Positions 6,682 to 14,097 of a stretch of DNA of 17,225 nt are shown here, piece after piece. Position numbers and translations under genes: made by a program. The notes under the pieces are model-generated. The model made no database searches and was not told the DNA's origin. It was given only the letters and a program-made list of their open reading frames with translations. How positions within the stretch are numbered: position 1 is the stretch's first letter; each line of letters opens with the position of its first letter. Origin of the DNA: Kiritimatiellia bacterium (GTDB lineage: Bacteria; Verrucomicrobiota; Kiritimatiellia; UBA8416; JABMPJ01); assembly GCA_029939545.1 (NCBI GenBank), contig JAOZSS010000032.1:1-17225 (forward strand), read 5' to 3'.

Positions 6682-6710
6682 TTGACGAATCACCGCGGTG
6701 CCCCTAAGTT
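6682..6710 (+). promoter_or_regulatory. Candidate promoter directly before the MBL gene
   Basis: TTGACG (6682-6687) and TAAGTT (6705-6710) are spaced 17 bp. The -35 is good and the -10 weak. Transcription would start at or next to the ATG at 6717, which would make a leaderless message; the gene indeed has no visible ribosome site. Confidence 0.35.
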
Positions 6711-6716
6711 GTTCAC

Positions 6717-7532
6717 ATGCATGGCTTCGTCATACGGGGGACACGCGGAACACTGCCTACTTGCGGGCCAGACTTCTTTCGATACGGGGGAGACACCACC
6801 TGTTTCAGCCTCGAGACATCGCAGGGACTTCTGGTTATTGATGCGGGCACAGGACTACGACACGTCACACAGGAACTGGCAGACCGCTCCGACCTTCCTC
6901 CCATCACCGTCCTGCTCACCCATCTGCACATGGATCATCTCGTGGGGCTACCGAGCTTTGGTCCCCTCTACAGCAGCCACGCGCAGATCCGATTCATGGC
7001 TGATTCCAACCGGGAGGATGACTGGCAACAGGCTCTGCTCGCCTTCATCCGCAAGCCATACTGGCCGGTTGGACTGACGGATGCTGATGCAACGCTTGAG
7101 TTCGGATCCCTTTCTCCTCCCGGAGAGCCGATGGAGATCTACGGAGTACGTGTTGGATGGTGTGCGATTCCCCACCCCCAGCAATGCGTCGCGTACCGGC
7201 TCGATTGGTCAGGGGGCAGCGTGGTGATTGCCACTGATGTGGAGTTCGAGGCCTCGCGTATCCCTGTCCATTTCATCCAGTTCTGCCAAGGCGCGAGCCA
7301 CCTGATTTTCGACGCCCATTTCACGCCATCAGAGATCGGACACTATGCCGGCTGGGGACACAGCACATGGGAAACCGGTGTTGCCCTGGCCCAGGCATCA
7401 GGTGTGGGCGAACTGCTCCTAACCCACCACCGTCCGACACGTTATGACACTGATATCGACGCCATTGTCGAAGCCGCACGCAAGGTATTCCCTCAGACGC
7501 GTGGCGCCTCAACCAACATCGCCCTTCCCTAG
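6717..7532 (+). CDS. MBL-fold metallo-hydrolase (RNase Z / phosphodiesterase-like)
   Basis: A 271-residue metallo-beta-lactamase-fold enzyme. The N-terminal RGTRGTLPTCGPDFFRYGG (7-25) is the family's WGVRGSIPTPGPE...RYGGNTS signature. Metal ligands are visible: HLHMDH (H69, H71, D73, H74), HPQQ near 153, TDVE near 173, FDAHFTPSE (D199) and HH at 237-238; GWGHSTWE (212-219) is also typical. Relatives are uncharacterised hydrolases near RNase Z and class II cyclic-nucleotide phosphodiesterases; substrate cannot be told from sequence. The ATG at 6717 fits the family start, but no Shine-Dalgarno sequence precedes it. It is divergent from the mlaE operon and apparently monocistronic, with a fresh promoter following it. 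Confidence 0.9.
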   Translation: MHGFVIRGTRGTLPTCGPDFFRYGGDTTCFSLETSQGLLVIDAGTGLRHVTQELADRSDLPPITVLLTHLHMDHLVGLPSFGPLYSSHAQIRFMADSNREDDWQQALLAFIRKPYWPVGLTDADATLEFGSLSPPGEPMEIYGVRVGWCAIPHPQQCVAYRLDWSGGSVVIATDVEFEASRIPVHFIQFCQGASHLIFDAHFTPSEIGHYAGWGHSTWETGVALAQASGVGELLLTHHRPTRYDTDIDAIVEAARKVFPQTRGASTNIALP

Positions 7533-7567
7533 CCTGAGCACGAACAGAAATGGCATAAAATCCTGCC

Positions 7568-7597
7568 TTGACGGTAATGGCCGACGGCGCTTACAAT
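7568..7597 (+). promoter_or_regulatory. Predicted sigma70 promoter of the poly-Asp secreted protein gene
   Basis: TTGACG (7568-7573) and TACAAT (7592-7597) are spaced 18 bp, close to consensus. The predicted start is near 7604, giving a leader of about 44 nt that contains GGAGG at 7634-7638 before the ATG at 7648. Confidence 0.6.
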
Positions 7598-7647
7598 CCA
7601 TCTTGAATATAGCGACCCAATGACCCTATTACTGGAGGTAATCTCAT

Positions 7648-8583
7648 ATGCGTGCACATCTTCGCTCGGTTCTCTTTGTGACTGTGGCCCTCATCATAGG
7701 CGCTTCGCTAGTCACCGCCGCCCCATTCGATCCTGTTTTCAGGCTTCTAAATATTAATGGCGGCGTTAAGATCAAGCTACCCAACTCCAACACCTATGTG
7801 CCCGCTGAAGAAGGCAAGGCTTACCCTTACGGGACCTCCGTGCGCACAGGCGAACGCGCATCGGTTCTCGTCACCTACTCGGAAGGCAACACCTGCCAGG
7901 CCGGCGAGAGGGCCATGTTCACTGTCGACTCATCCGCGATCTTCCTCGATGCGGGCAAACTCGACGTCGTTCTCGAGGACGACAAATCGCTCGCCGTGTC
8001 AACGCCCTGCTCATCGGGCAACACGATCGGCGGCGATTTCGCAGTTGAAGTGAAGCCCCAAGCGGAGCTGATGATCGCGATCTACCTCTGCAAGAGCGGC
8101 GCCCTGACGGTCTCGTCTGACATGTTTACATGCCCCGAGTTGGGTCAAGATGACTATCTCTCGGTCTCCTGCGCCCTGGACCATTCGTTCGTACGACTAA
8201 AGAACATCAAGGGCGGTTTTCCCGTCAGCTTTACCGACGATACCGGAACCCCCCGCACCGTCGAGCTTGATCCAAACAGCGTCGTCAAGATCTGGCGTCG
8301 TGAAGCCGACACATCGGATGCTGTTGCCATCACTATCCTGCTGATAGGCTCTGACGGCACCCTCATCGAAACCATCAACTATACCATCGAGCCTACGGAC
8401 GACGATGATGATGACGATGAGCCGATGGTTGACGATGATGACGATGATGACGATGATCCCTTACCGCCGGGCGATGATGACGATGATGATGACGATGATG
8501 ACGATGATGACGACGATGATGATGACGACGACGATGGGCCCTACCCGATTCCGGATGACTACACCCATAAGGGGCTTCGCTAA
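7648..8583 (+). CDS. Secreted FecR-like protein with C-terminal poly-aspartate tracts
   Basis: A 311-residue exported protein. Residues 1-25 are a signal peptide (RAHLRS, hydrophobic core, likely cleavage after VTAA). The body (about 30-250) is beta-rich; VKIKLPNSNTYVPAEEGKAY then YGTSVRTGERASVLVTYSEG resemble FecR-type domains (a treatment resembling LPxGT-like threshold phrases), but the match is by eye. Several Cys residues (TCQAG, TPCSSG, LCKSG, FTCPE, SCALD) could form disulfides. The C-terminus has three runs of 7, 9 and 21 Asp (37 in all) separated by EPMV and PLPPG, then a short tail (PYPIPDDYTHKGLR). The strong ribosome site GGAGG is 9 nt before the ATG. The gene has its own promoter and terminator, so it is a single-gene unit. 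Function unknown; the acidic tail could bind Ca2+ or other cations in the envelope. Confidence 0.8.
   Translation: MRAHLRSVLFVTVALIIGASLVTAAPFDPVFRLLNINGGVKIKLPNSNTYVPAEEGKAYPYGTSVRTGERASVLVTYSEGNTCQAGERAMFTVDSSAIFLDAGKLDVVLEDDKSLAVSTPCSSGNTIGGDFAVEVKPQAELMIAIYLCKSGALTVSSDMFTCPELGQDDYLSVSCALDHSFVRLKNIKGGFPVSFTDDTGTPRTVELDPNSVVKIWRREADTSDAVAITILLIGSDGTLIETINYTIEPTDDDDDDDEPMVDDDDDDDDDPLPPGDDDDDDDDDDDDDDDDDDDDDGPYPIPDDYTHKGLR
8398..8535 (+). repeat. GAT/GAC low-complexity tract encoding poly-Asp
   Basis: Almost pure GAT/GAC triplets with two short interruptions. Both Asp codons are mixed irregularly, which argues against very recent pure-triplet slippage and for selection on the protein sequence. 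On the complementary strand it reads as a spurious His/Arg-rich frame. Confidence 0.85.
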
Positions 8584-8611
8584 GATCCACTTCTAGATGA
8601 TCGAACCCAGC

Positions 8612-8645
8612 GTGCATCCCGGATCCATCGGGATGCACCTTTTTT
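8612..8645 (+). terminator. Rho-independent terminator after the poly-Asp gene
   Basis: A perfect 10-bp stem (GTGCATCCCG at 8612-8621 with CGGGATGCAC at 8629-8638) and a 7-nt loop are followed by a run of six T at 8640-8645. It lies 29 bp after the stop codon. It also shows that the next gene starts downstream of it. Confidence 0.92.
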
Positions 8646-8662
8646 ATAAGGGAACAGAGAGC

Positions 8663-10297
8663 ATGCTGATAACCAAGTTTAACAAGCTCATTCGAAGCAA
8701 GATTCTGTGGAGCATTCTGGCCATCACGATTGCTTTCTTTTTTCTGGGTGCCGGCGTGATGTCGCGAGGCGGCTGTGCGGGGCCGACCGACGAGCGGAGC
8801 GCCGAGGGCACACTCTTCGGCACTGAAGTCAGCGGCAACGAATTCTATCTCGCGCGCTATTTCGAACTGGGCATGCGCCCCATGACGGACAACTCGGACG
8901 AGGCCATTGCCGCCCTGCGTGATCGCACGTGGCGCCGCGTGACCAGCCTGCGCATGGCCAAGGCGATGGGAATCTCGGTTACCGACGATGACATCCGCGC
9001 CGTCATCACCCAGGACCCAACGTTCGCCTCCAACGGCGTATTCGATCAGCGTCGCTACCTCGCATTCCTGAAGTCCCAGCTTCGGATTGATCCCGGGACA
9101 TTCGAGGACTACCTCCGCCAGGATCTCACGCTCCGCCGACTCATGGCCGCCCTGCGTGCTGCGACGTGGACCGCGCCCTACGAACTGGGCCCGCGCCTTG
9201 CCAAACTGACCGACCTTGTCAGCATCGAGTATGCCCTCGTGCCTCCCGCGACCGACGCAGCCGAGGTCGAGGTCAGCGACGAGGAAGTCGCCTCCTACTT
9301 CGACACCCATCGTGACGCGTTCCGCATCGACGAGCAGCTCAGAGTGCGCTACGTCAGTTTTCCGGTTGCCGACATGCTGGAGTCCGTTGAAGTAACCGAA
9401 GCGGACATCGATGACTATTACAACGACCATATTGAGGACTACACCCGTGTCGACACCAACGGCACCGATATCGTGCAGCCACTCGACGAGCTGCTTGAGT
9501 CTGTTGAGAGCCTCGTGCGTGAGCAAATGGCGCGTTTCGAAGCCAAGGACGAAGCCACCCGCTTCGTGATGGCCCTCGCGCCCGATCGCTACGGCCAGGC
9601 CTACGAAATGGACGCCGCCGCCACCGAGCGCGGCATCACGGTCATGACCTCCGGGTGGTTCACCGCGGCGGAGGAGGTCCCGGGGCTTGGCGCCGGACTT
9701 GACCTCACGCAGGCGGCCTTCGATCTCGTCCCGAACGATCCCGAGCGCTATTTCAGCGATGCCGTGGAAGGAAGCAATACGGTCTACGTCATCGCCGATC
9801 TCGACAGTCGTCCGGCGCGCGACCCCGAGCTGGAGGAGGTACGTCAGAAAGTCGTCGCTGCCGCCACGCTCCAAGCGGTCGAGGAGGCCTTTCTGTCCTC
9901 GATTGAGACCACGCGTAAGCAATTTATCGACGGAGTCGCAGATACAAACAAGGGGTTCATGGTAGTGGCACAGGACCTCGGACTCATGGCCTCCACGACG
10001 GGTGTCTTCACTGTGTATGAAGGGCTTCCCGGCGATATGCCTTACAACGCCCAGCTCCTCTCGGCAATCATCGATGCCGAGGAAGGCGAAGTGCTTGAAG
10101 CGACCGATACACCGGACGGCATGCTGATTGCCTATGTGGCCAGCCGCATCCCGGGTGATCCTTCAGCCGGCGAGCTCCTCCGCCCGCAGTTCCTGCGTAC
10201 GATGGACCAGTACCGTGCCGCCGGAATCTATGATGACTGGCTGGACCAGGTCATGGCCGAGGCGGAGTTCGAGGACTACCACCCGATCACGGACTGA
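8663..10297 (+). CDS. PpiD/SurA-like membrane-anchored periplasmic chaperone
   Basis: A 544-residue protein with a short cytoplasmic N-terminus (MLITKFNKLIRSKILW), one transmembrane helix (about 17-36) and a large periplasmic region, the layout of PpiD. After the anchor, residues about 50-190 match the SurA_N type: GTEVSGNEFYLARYF, then repeated helices with VTDDDIRAVITQDPTFASNG and FDQRRYLAFLKSQLRI, the usual phrase in PpiD/SurA N-domains. The remaining ~350 residues contain a second set of SurA-like phrases (VSDEEVASYFDTHRDAFRID; VTEADIDDYYNDHIEDY) but no clear parvulin active-site signature, so isomerase activity is doubtful. Start 8663 was chosen because an upstream in-frame ATG at 8597 lies ahead of the terminator hairpin. 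Its stop overlaps the convergent radical SAM gene by 11 bp. Confidence 0.82.
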   Translation: MLITKFNKLIRSKILWSILAITIAFFFLGAGVMSRGGCAGPTDERSAEGTLFGTEVSGNEFYLARYFELGMRPMTDNSDEAIAALRDRTWRRVTSLRMAKAMGISVTDDDIRAVITQDPTFASNGVFDQRRYLAFLKSQLRIDPGTFEDYLRQDLTLRRLMAALRAATWTAPYELGPRLAKLTDLVSIEYALVPPATDAAEVEVSDEEVASYFDTHRDAFRIDEQLRVRYVSFPVADMLESVEVTEADIDDYYNDHIEDYTRVDTNGTDIVQPLDELLESVESLVREQMARFEAKDEATRFVMALAPDRYGQAYEMDAAATERGITVMTSGWFTAAEEVPGLGAGLDLTQAAFDLVPNDPERYFSDAVEGSNTVYVIADLDSRPARDPELEEVRQKVVAAATLQAVEEAFLSSIETTRKQFIDGVADTNKGFMVVAQDLGLMASTTGVFTVYEGLPGDMPYNAQLLSAIIDAEEGEVLEATDTPDGMLIAYVASRIPGDPSAGELLRPQFLRTMDQYRAAGIYDDWLDQVMAEAEFEDYHPITD

Positions 10298-11276
10298 CCA
10301 CGTCCGCCGCGCGCCCGCAGGATGTGCAGCACCCATCGGTGATCCCTGTCACGCGGGCACAGAACCCACTGCGCTGAATCCATACCGCCTGGCACACAGG
10401 GCAATGCGTGTCGCGCCCCATCTCGGACAGAACGTTACCGAGATAGACGTAGTCGAGCGACTGTGAGCAGATATCCCATGCACGCTCCAGTGTCTGAACC
10501 GGTGTACTCGGGAGATCCATCTCGTAGCAGGGACGGTAGGCGCTCACATGCAGCGGCACATCTGAGCCTAGCGAACCGGCGATCCACTCAGCCAGCAGGC
10601 GGAAGTCGGACTCCGTGTCGTTCAGCGAAGGAATCACCAGGTTGGTCAACTCCACGTGACAGCCCGCCGCGTGTGCTTGGGCCGCAAAGCTCAGCACGGC
10701 TTCCAGCTCGCCCCCGCAGTGGTCGCGATAGAACTCAGGGCTCATGCTCTTAACATCAATGTTCAGCGCATCCACCAGCGGCAGCAACTCGGTGGCAGGA
10801 TCAGGATTGATATGCCCGTTTGTGACGAGGATGTTCTTGAGCCCACGCGCGCGGGCTTGCATGGCCGTGTCGCGAACAAATTCGTAGGCAACCAGCGGCT
10901 CGTTATAGGTATAGGCGATGCCAATCGAGTCGCCCGCCGCATCCACGACCGCCTCCGGATCGTAGCAGCGCCCCGGCGGAACCGCCTGCTGCGAAAGGGT
11001 CCAGTTCTGGCAGAACGTACAGGACAGGTTACACCCCCACCCTCCCACGCTGAAAATCGGTCGGCCGGGATAGAAATGGTAGAGCGGTTTCTTCTCGATG
11101 GGATCGATCTGAAGCGACGACACGGCGCCATAACCGAGCGCAACAAGCTGCCCCTTGCGTACACCGCGCACACGACAGCGCCCCTCGCGCCCCTCCGCAA
11201 CTACGCACCGATGCGGACAGAGCTCGCAGTGCACACGCCCCGCTTCGTCAGCGTGCCAATAGGCTCCCGTTTTCAT
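10287..11276 (-). CDS. amrS: AmmeMemoRadiSam-type radical SAM enzyme
   Basis: A 329-residue radical SAM protein of the AmmeMemoRadiSam family. The cluster motif is CNLSCTFC (C82, C86, C89), which binds the 4Fe-4S cluster and SAM. An N-terminal Cys set (CELCPHRC, 17-24, and C34) and the phrase IDPIEKKPLYHFYPG (57-71) are family hallmarks. A C-terminal zinc-ribbon-like pair (CPVC and CTSCG) follows. Family members co-occur with AMMECR1 and Memo proteins and are thought to act in protein or RNA modification; the substrate is not known from sequence, and neither partner lies in this window. Start 11276 (MKTGAYW) fits the usual family N-terminus; ATG at 11294 would add six residues, and neither has a clear ribosome site. 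Last gene of the wzm-to-amrS minus cluster, 38 bp after manC. Confidence 0.88.
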   Translation of the reverse strand: MKTGAYWHADEAGRVHCELCPHRCVVAEGREGRCRVRGVRKGQLVALGYGAVSSLQIDPIEKKPLYHFYPGRPIFSVGGWGCNLSCTFCQNWTLSQQAVPPGRCYDPEAVVDAAGDSIGIAYTYNEPLVAYEFVRDTAMQARARGLKNILVTNGHINPDPATELLPLVDALNIDVKSMSPEFYRDHCGGELEAVLSFAAQAHAAGCHVELTNLVIPSLNDTESDFRLLAEWIAGSLGSDVPLHVSAYRPCYEMDLPSTPVQTLERAWDICSQSLDYVYLGNVLSEMGRDTHCPVCQAVWIQRSGFCARVTGITDGCCTSCGRAADVVSP

Positions 11277-11314
11277 AGGGACAGTGTAGGCCATTAGCGA
11301 CGTCGTGTCACGCC

Positions 11315-12400
11315 CTACAAGAGGTGATCGTAACCGCCCTGCTCCCGCATCCGGGTCACCATCTGCTTAACATCCTGGGCCCGCGACTTGTGACAGACCA
11401 GTGTGGCTCCGTCGGCCTGCACCACGATAAGATCCTTGACCCCGATTAGTGCAGTGAACCGGTCCTTTGAGACGACGATATTGCCGTTCGACTCTATCAT
11501 CTGCATGTCGCCCACGAGCGTGTTGCCGTCGCGATCGGCATGGAAGTGGTTCTTGAGGGCCTCCCACGAGCCAATGTCATCCCAGTGGAAGCGGCCGCGT
11601 GCCATGACAATGTTTCCCGCCTTCTCCATCAGCGCGAAGTCAATCGAGATCTTCTCAAGCTGACCATACTCTTTCTCCAGCTCGGCCGGGAACGCAGGGG
11701 TATCCACCACGGCCTCGAGTCGTTTGGCCATCTCCAGCAGCTGCGGTTGGTGCGATCCCAGCGACTTCTGCAATGCAGTGCAGGACCACATAAACATGCC
11801 CGAGTTCCAATAGAAGTTGCCTGCGTCGAGGTACTTCTCAGCCGTAACCACGTCCGGCTTCTCGACGAAACGCACCGCATTCCAGAACTCGGTCACCGAG
11901 TCGCCCTGGAGCGGGGAATCGGTCTCAATATATCCAAACCCCGAACTGGGGAATGTCGGTTCGATTCCGATCGTCAGCAGCACGTCTTCCTGGGCGGCCA
12001 GGTCCAACCCCTCGCCCAGAACGAGCTGAAATTCCTCCAGGTCGCGAATGATGTGGTCGGCTGTGAGCACACAGAATACGCCCTCGGGATCGCGCTTTTT
12101 GATGATGGCCGAGGCAAGCGCGATGCAGGCCGCGGTATCGCGACCAAACGGTTCACCGATGACATTCTCGCGCGGGAGGCTTGGAACCGCCTCGCACGTG
12201 ACGTCCACCAAGTCGGCCGAGGTGATAATCAGAACGCGTTCCGGAGGAATAAGGCCTTCGAGATAATCCACCGACATGGCCAGCATCGGTTTGTCGCCCA
12301 CCAACGACAGAACCTGCTTGGGATGCTTGGACGTACTCAACGGCCAGAAGCGCTCTCCGCGTCCGCCCGCCATAATCATGGCATATCTATGCTCGTTCAT
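11315..12400 (-). CDS. manC: Mannose-1-phosphate guanylyltransferase (GDP-mannose synthesis)
   Basis: A 361-residue cytoplasmic nucleotidyltransferase that makes GDP-mannose from mannose-1-phosphate and GTP. The N-terminal pyrophosphorylase motif GGRGERFWPLS (12-22) and KHPKQ (25-29) are clear, with LTADHII, FVEKPD, NFYWNSGMFMW and RFHWDDIGSWEAL downstream, all typical of the family. It is the short form without the C-terminal cupin phosphomannose isomerase domain. The start at 12400 has AGGAGAGG 6 nt away, and the ATG shares the ATGA overlap with the coaX stop, so it should be translationally coupled. GDP-mannose is a donor for O-antigen or capsule, fitting the wzm/wzt genes upstream in the same cluster. 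Confidence 0.95.
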   Translation of the reverse strand: MNEHRYAMIMAGGRGERFWPLSTSKHPKQVLSLVGDKPMLAMSVDYLEGLIPPERVLIITSADLVDVTCEAVPSLPRENVIGEPFGRDTAACIALASAIIKKRDPEGVFCVLTADHIIRDLEEFQLVLGEGLDLAAQEDVLLTIGIEPTFPSSGFGYIETDSPLQGDSVTEFWNAVRFVEKPDVVTAEKYLDAGNFYWNSGMFMWSCTALQKSLGSHQPQLLEMAKRLEAVVDTPAFPAELEKEYGQLEKISIDFALMEKAGNIVMARGRFHWDDIGSWEALKNHFHADRDGNTLVGDMQMIESNGNIVVSKDRFTALIGVKDLIVVQADGATLVCHKSRAQDVKQMVTRMREQGGYDHLL

Positions 12401-13164
12401 CTGCCTCTCCTCTTGCTGTTCAGTTCCCAAATCACCCTCAATCCCACAAGCGTCAGGTTCGGGTCAACCGTAAAGGGCATACCCAAATCCTTGAGCACCC
12501 ACCCGGCATGCCCGCCGGTGGCGCACAGGGAGGCGTTGGCTTCACGGGCATCCTGCCGCAAGTGTTCCACGATCTCGCGGACCATGCCGCGGTACCCGAT
12601 GCGCGCGCCAATTCGCATAGCGCCCTCTGTGCTGCGTCCCACCCGTCCGACACGCCCTCGAATGTCGATGTGCGGCAACAGCGCGGTCTTCTCCGAAAAG
12701 TAGTCCGCCATCAGGTGCAGGCCCGGCGCAATCACCCCGCCGATGTATGCCCCGGCCGCGGAGACAATGTCGAACGTCAGGGCGGTTCCGAAGTCAGCCA
12801 CGATCACCGGTGCGCCGTACTGCTCCACGGCTCCGCAGGCATTGGCAATGCGGTCGGGGCCAATGGTTTCGGGGTGAGGATAGTCGATCGTGATATTAAG
12901 GGCACAATCATGGCGCACCTCAAGCGGTGTTACACTCAGTACCTTTCGAAGTGCTCTGCGCCAACGCTTCGTGGCGGCAGGAACCACCGAGCAGAGCACA
13001 ACACCTTCCACGTCACGCTTGCCCACAACCTTCCGGATCGTCCGCTCTATGTTGGCGCTATCATCGCAGTCGCTGGGATGGCGGTCCACATGCATGACGC
13101 GACGACCGGAGATAAGCCCCAGTGTCGTACTCGTGTTCCCGATATCTATCGCGAGACAGGACAT
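12397..13164 (-). CDS. coaX: Type III pantothenate kinase
   Basis: A 255-residue enzyme for the first step of coenzyme A synthesis, phosphorylating pantothenate. ASKHA-fold motifs are present: DIGNTST (7-13) for phosphate binding, IGPDR (101-105) of the PxxxGxDR substrate motif, DFGTALTFD (124-132) and GGVIAPGL (142-149). Length is normal for CoaX. The start is 2 nt after the nadC stop, and the bases where a ribosome site should be are a heptamer repeat, so initiation probably relies on coupling to nadC. The stop overlaps manC by 4 bp (ATGA). Confidence 0.95.
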   Translation of the reverse strand: MSCLAIDIGNTSTTLGLISGRRVMHVDRHPSDCDDSANIERTIRKVVGKRDVEGVVLCSVVPAATKRWRRALRKVLSVTPLEVRHDCALNITIDYPHPETIGPDRIANACGAVEQYGAPVIVADFGTALTFDIVSAAGAYIGGVIAPGLHLMADYFSEKTALLPHIDIRGRVGRVGRSTEGAMRIGARIGYRGMVREIVEHLRQDAREANASLCATGGHAGWVLKDLGMPFTVDPNLTLVGLRVIWELNSKRRGR

Positions 13165-13199
13165 AATCAGAGGTCGGAGGCCGGAGGTCGGAGGTCGGA
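13165..13199. repeat. Heptamer repeat array, GGTCGGA type, at the nadC/coaX junction
   Basis: GGTCGGA occurs three times and GGCCGGA once in perfect 7-bp register (13172-13199), preceded by a diverged AATCAGA unit. The array encodes the last residues of NadC (PSDLRPPASDL) and contains its stop codon. Confidence 0.65.
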
Positions 13200-14069
13200 C
13201 GGTACGATTTCGAGCGAGAGATCGGCGGCTTTTACGGAGTGCGTCAGACAGCCGAGGGAGATGGCGTCGACGCCGGTGGCGGCGGTTTCGGTCACGTTGT
13301 CGAGCGTGATGCCCCCAGAAGCCTCCAGCTTGGTACGTCCCGCGTTCAGCTCGACGAAATGGCGCAGGCGGTCGGGTCCCATATTATCGAGAAGGATCCA
13401 CTCGGGCAGGGCCGCAATGGTATCCATGAACTCCTTTTCGCTCTCCACCTCAACCTCGACCGCAAGGTCCGGATAGGCCTTGCGTGATGCGTGCACCGCG
13501 GCTGCCAGACTGGCTGTGCCGCTCTCCCGTGCCCACAGGGCCCGGTGGTTGTCCTTAATCATCACGCGATCAAAGAGCCCGATGCGGTGGTTGGCCCCGC
13601 CGCCGCATCGGACGGCATACTTCTCCAGGGCACGGTAACCCGGGGTGGTCTTGCGCGTATCGAGAATGGTGGTGCCATGGGGCTCCACGGCCTTGACGAA
13701 CACGGCCGTCTGCGACGCAATGCCCGTCAGCCGCTGCAGGAAGTTCAGCGCCGTCCGCTCGGCGGTCAGAAGGCCCTGGGCCGGCCCCTGGATGGTGGCT
13801 ACACACTCGCCCTCGCCTACGGACTGACCGTCCTCGGCAACGGCCTCGTACACCAGCCGCTCGTCGACGGCCCGGAACACCGCGGCCGCGACCGGGTTTC
13901 CGGCAACGACGCACGCATGCCGCGCCACGATCTCGGCCGTGACAGTGACATCCCCGGGAACGAGCGCCAGGGTGGTGGCATCTCCACTCGCCACATCCTC
14001 TACCAACGCACATCGGATGAGGTCGGCCACCTCGGGGAGTTCTGCTATCGGTCTTGCACAATCTTTCAC
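13167..14069 (-). CDS. nadC: Nicotinate-nucleotide pyrophosphorylase (quinolinate phosphoribosyltransferase)
   Basis: A 300-residue enzyme converting quinolinate and PRPP to nicotinate mononucleotide in de novo NAD synthesis. Visible motifs: ALVEDVASGDATT (21-33), ERTALNFLQRLTGIAS (104-119), LDTRKTTPG (136-144), RCGGGANHRIGL (154-165) and IKDNH (171-175), covering PRPP and quinolinate contacts. GTG at 14069 is the start; an in-frame stop lies just upstream, so no longer start exists. No Shine-Dalgarno sequence is seen, because the 24-bp gap from wzt is a heptamer repeat. The final eleven residues are encoded by another heptamer repeat and are probably a non-conserved extension. In many genomes nadC and coaX neighbour birA; birA is absent here. 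Confidence 0.95.
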   Translation of the reverse strand: MKDCARPIAELPEVADLIRCALVEDVASGDATTLALVPGDVTVTAEIVARHACVVAGNPVAAAVFRAVDERLVYEAVAEDGQSVGEGECVATIQGPAQGLLTAERTALNFLQRLTGIASQTAVFVKAVEPHGTTILDTRKTTPGYRALEKYAVRCGGGANHRIGLFDRVMIKDNHRALWARESGTASLAAAVHASRKAYPDLAVEVEVESEKEFMDTIAALPEWILLDNMGPDRLRHFVELNAGRTKLEASGGITLDNVTETAATGVDAISLGCLTHSVKAADLSLEIVPSDLRPPASDL

Positions 14070-14097
14070 GGATCACTGATCACTGAATACGGATCAC
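14070..14097. repeat. Heptamer repeat array, GGATCAC type, at the wzt/nadC junction
   Basis: Four 7-bp units in register: GGATCAC (14070-14076), TGATCAC, TGAATAC, GGATCAC (14091-14097). They fill the whole gap between wzt and nadC, and the wzt stop codon lies within the last unit. Confidence 0.6.

Larger units (their letters stand above)
6345..6716. other. Intergenic region between the divergent mlaE operon and MBL gene, repeat-rich, no gene seen
   Basis: These 372 bp hold no convincing gene. They contain a 16-bp inverted repeat pair (6413-6428 and 6657-6672), two heptamer arrays, and weak promoter-like pairs: TTGACC/TACGCT at 6539-6568 with 18-bp spacing on plus, and a better placed pair right before the MBL gene. 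Promoters for both flanking transcription units must lie here. Confidence 0.6.

Noticed and set aside
8393..9922. 509-codon open frame on the minus strand with a His/Arg-rich end
   Set aside because: It lies antisense to the PpiD-like and poly-Asp genes; the His/Arg end is just the complement of GAT/GAC repeats, and it crosses a strong terminator. No domain seen.
11540..12703. 387-codon plus-strand open frame
   Set aside because: Antisense to manC and coaX, both of which have clear family motifs; a GC-rich shadow frame.
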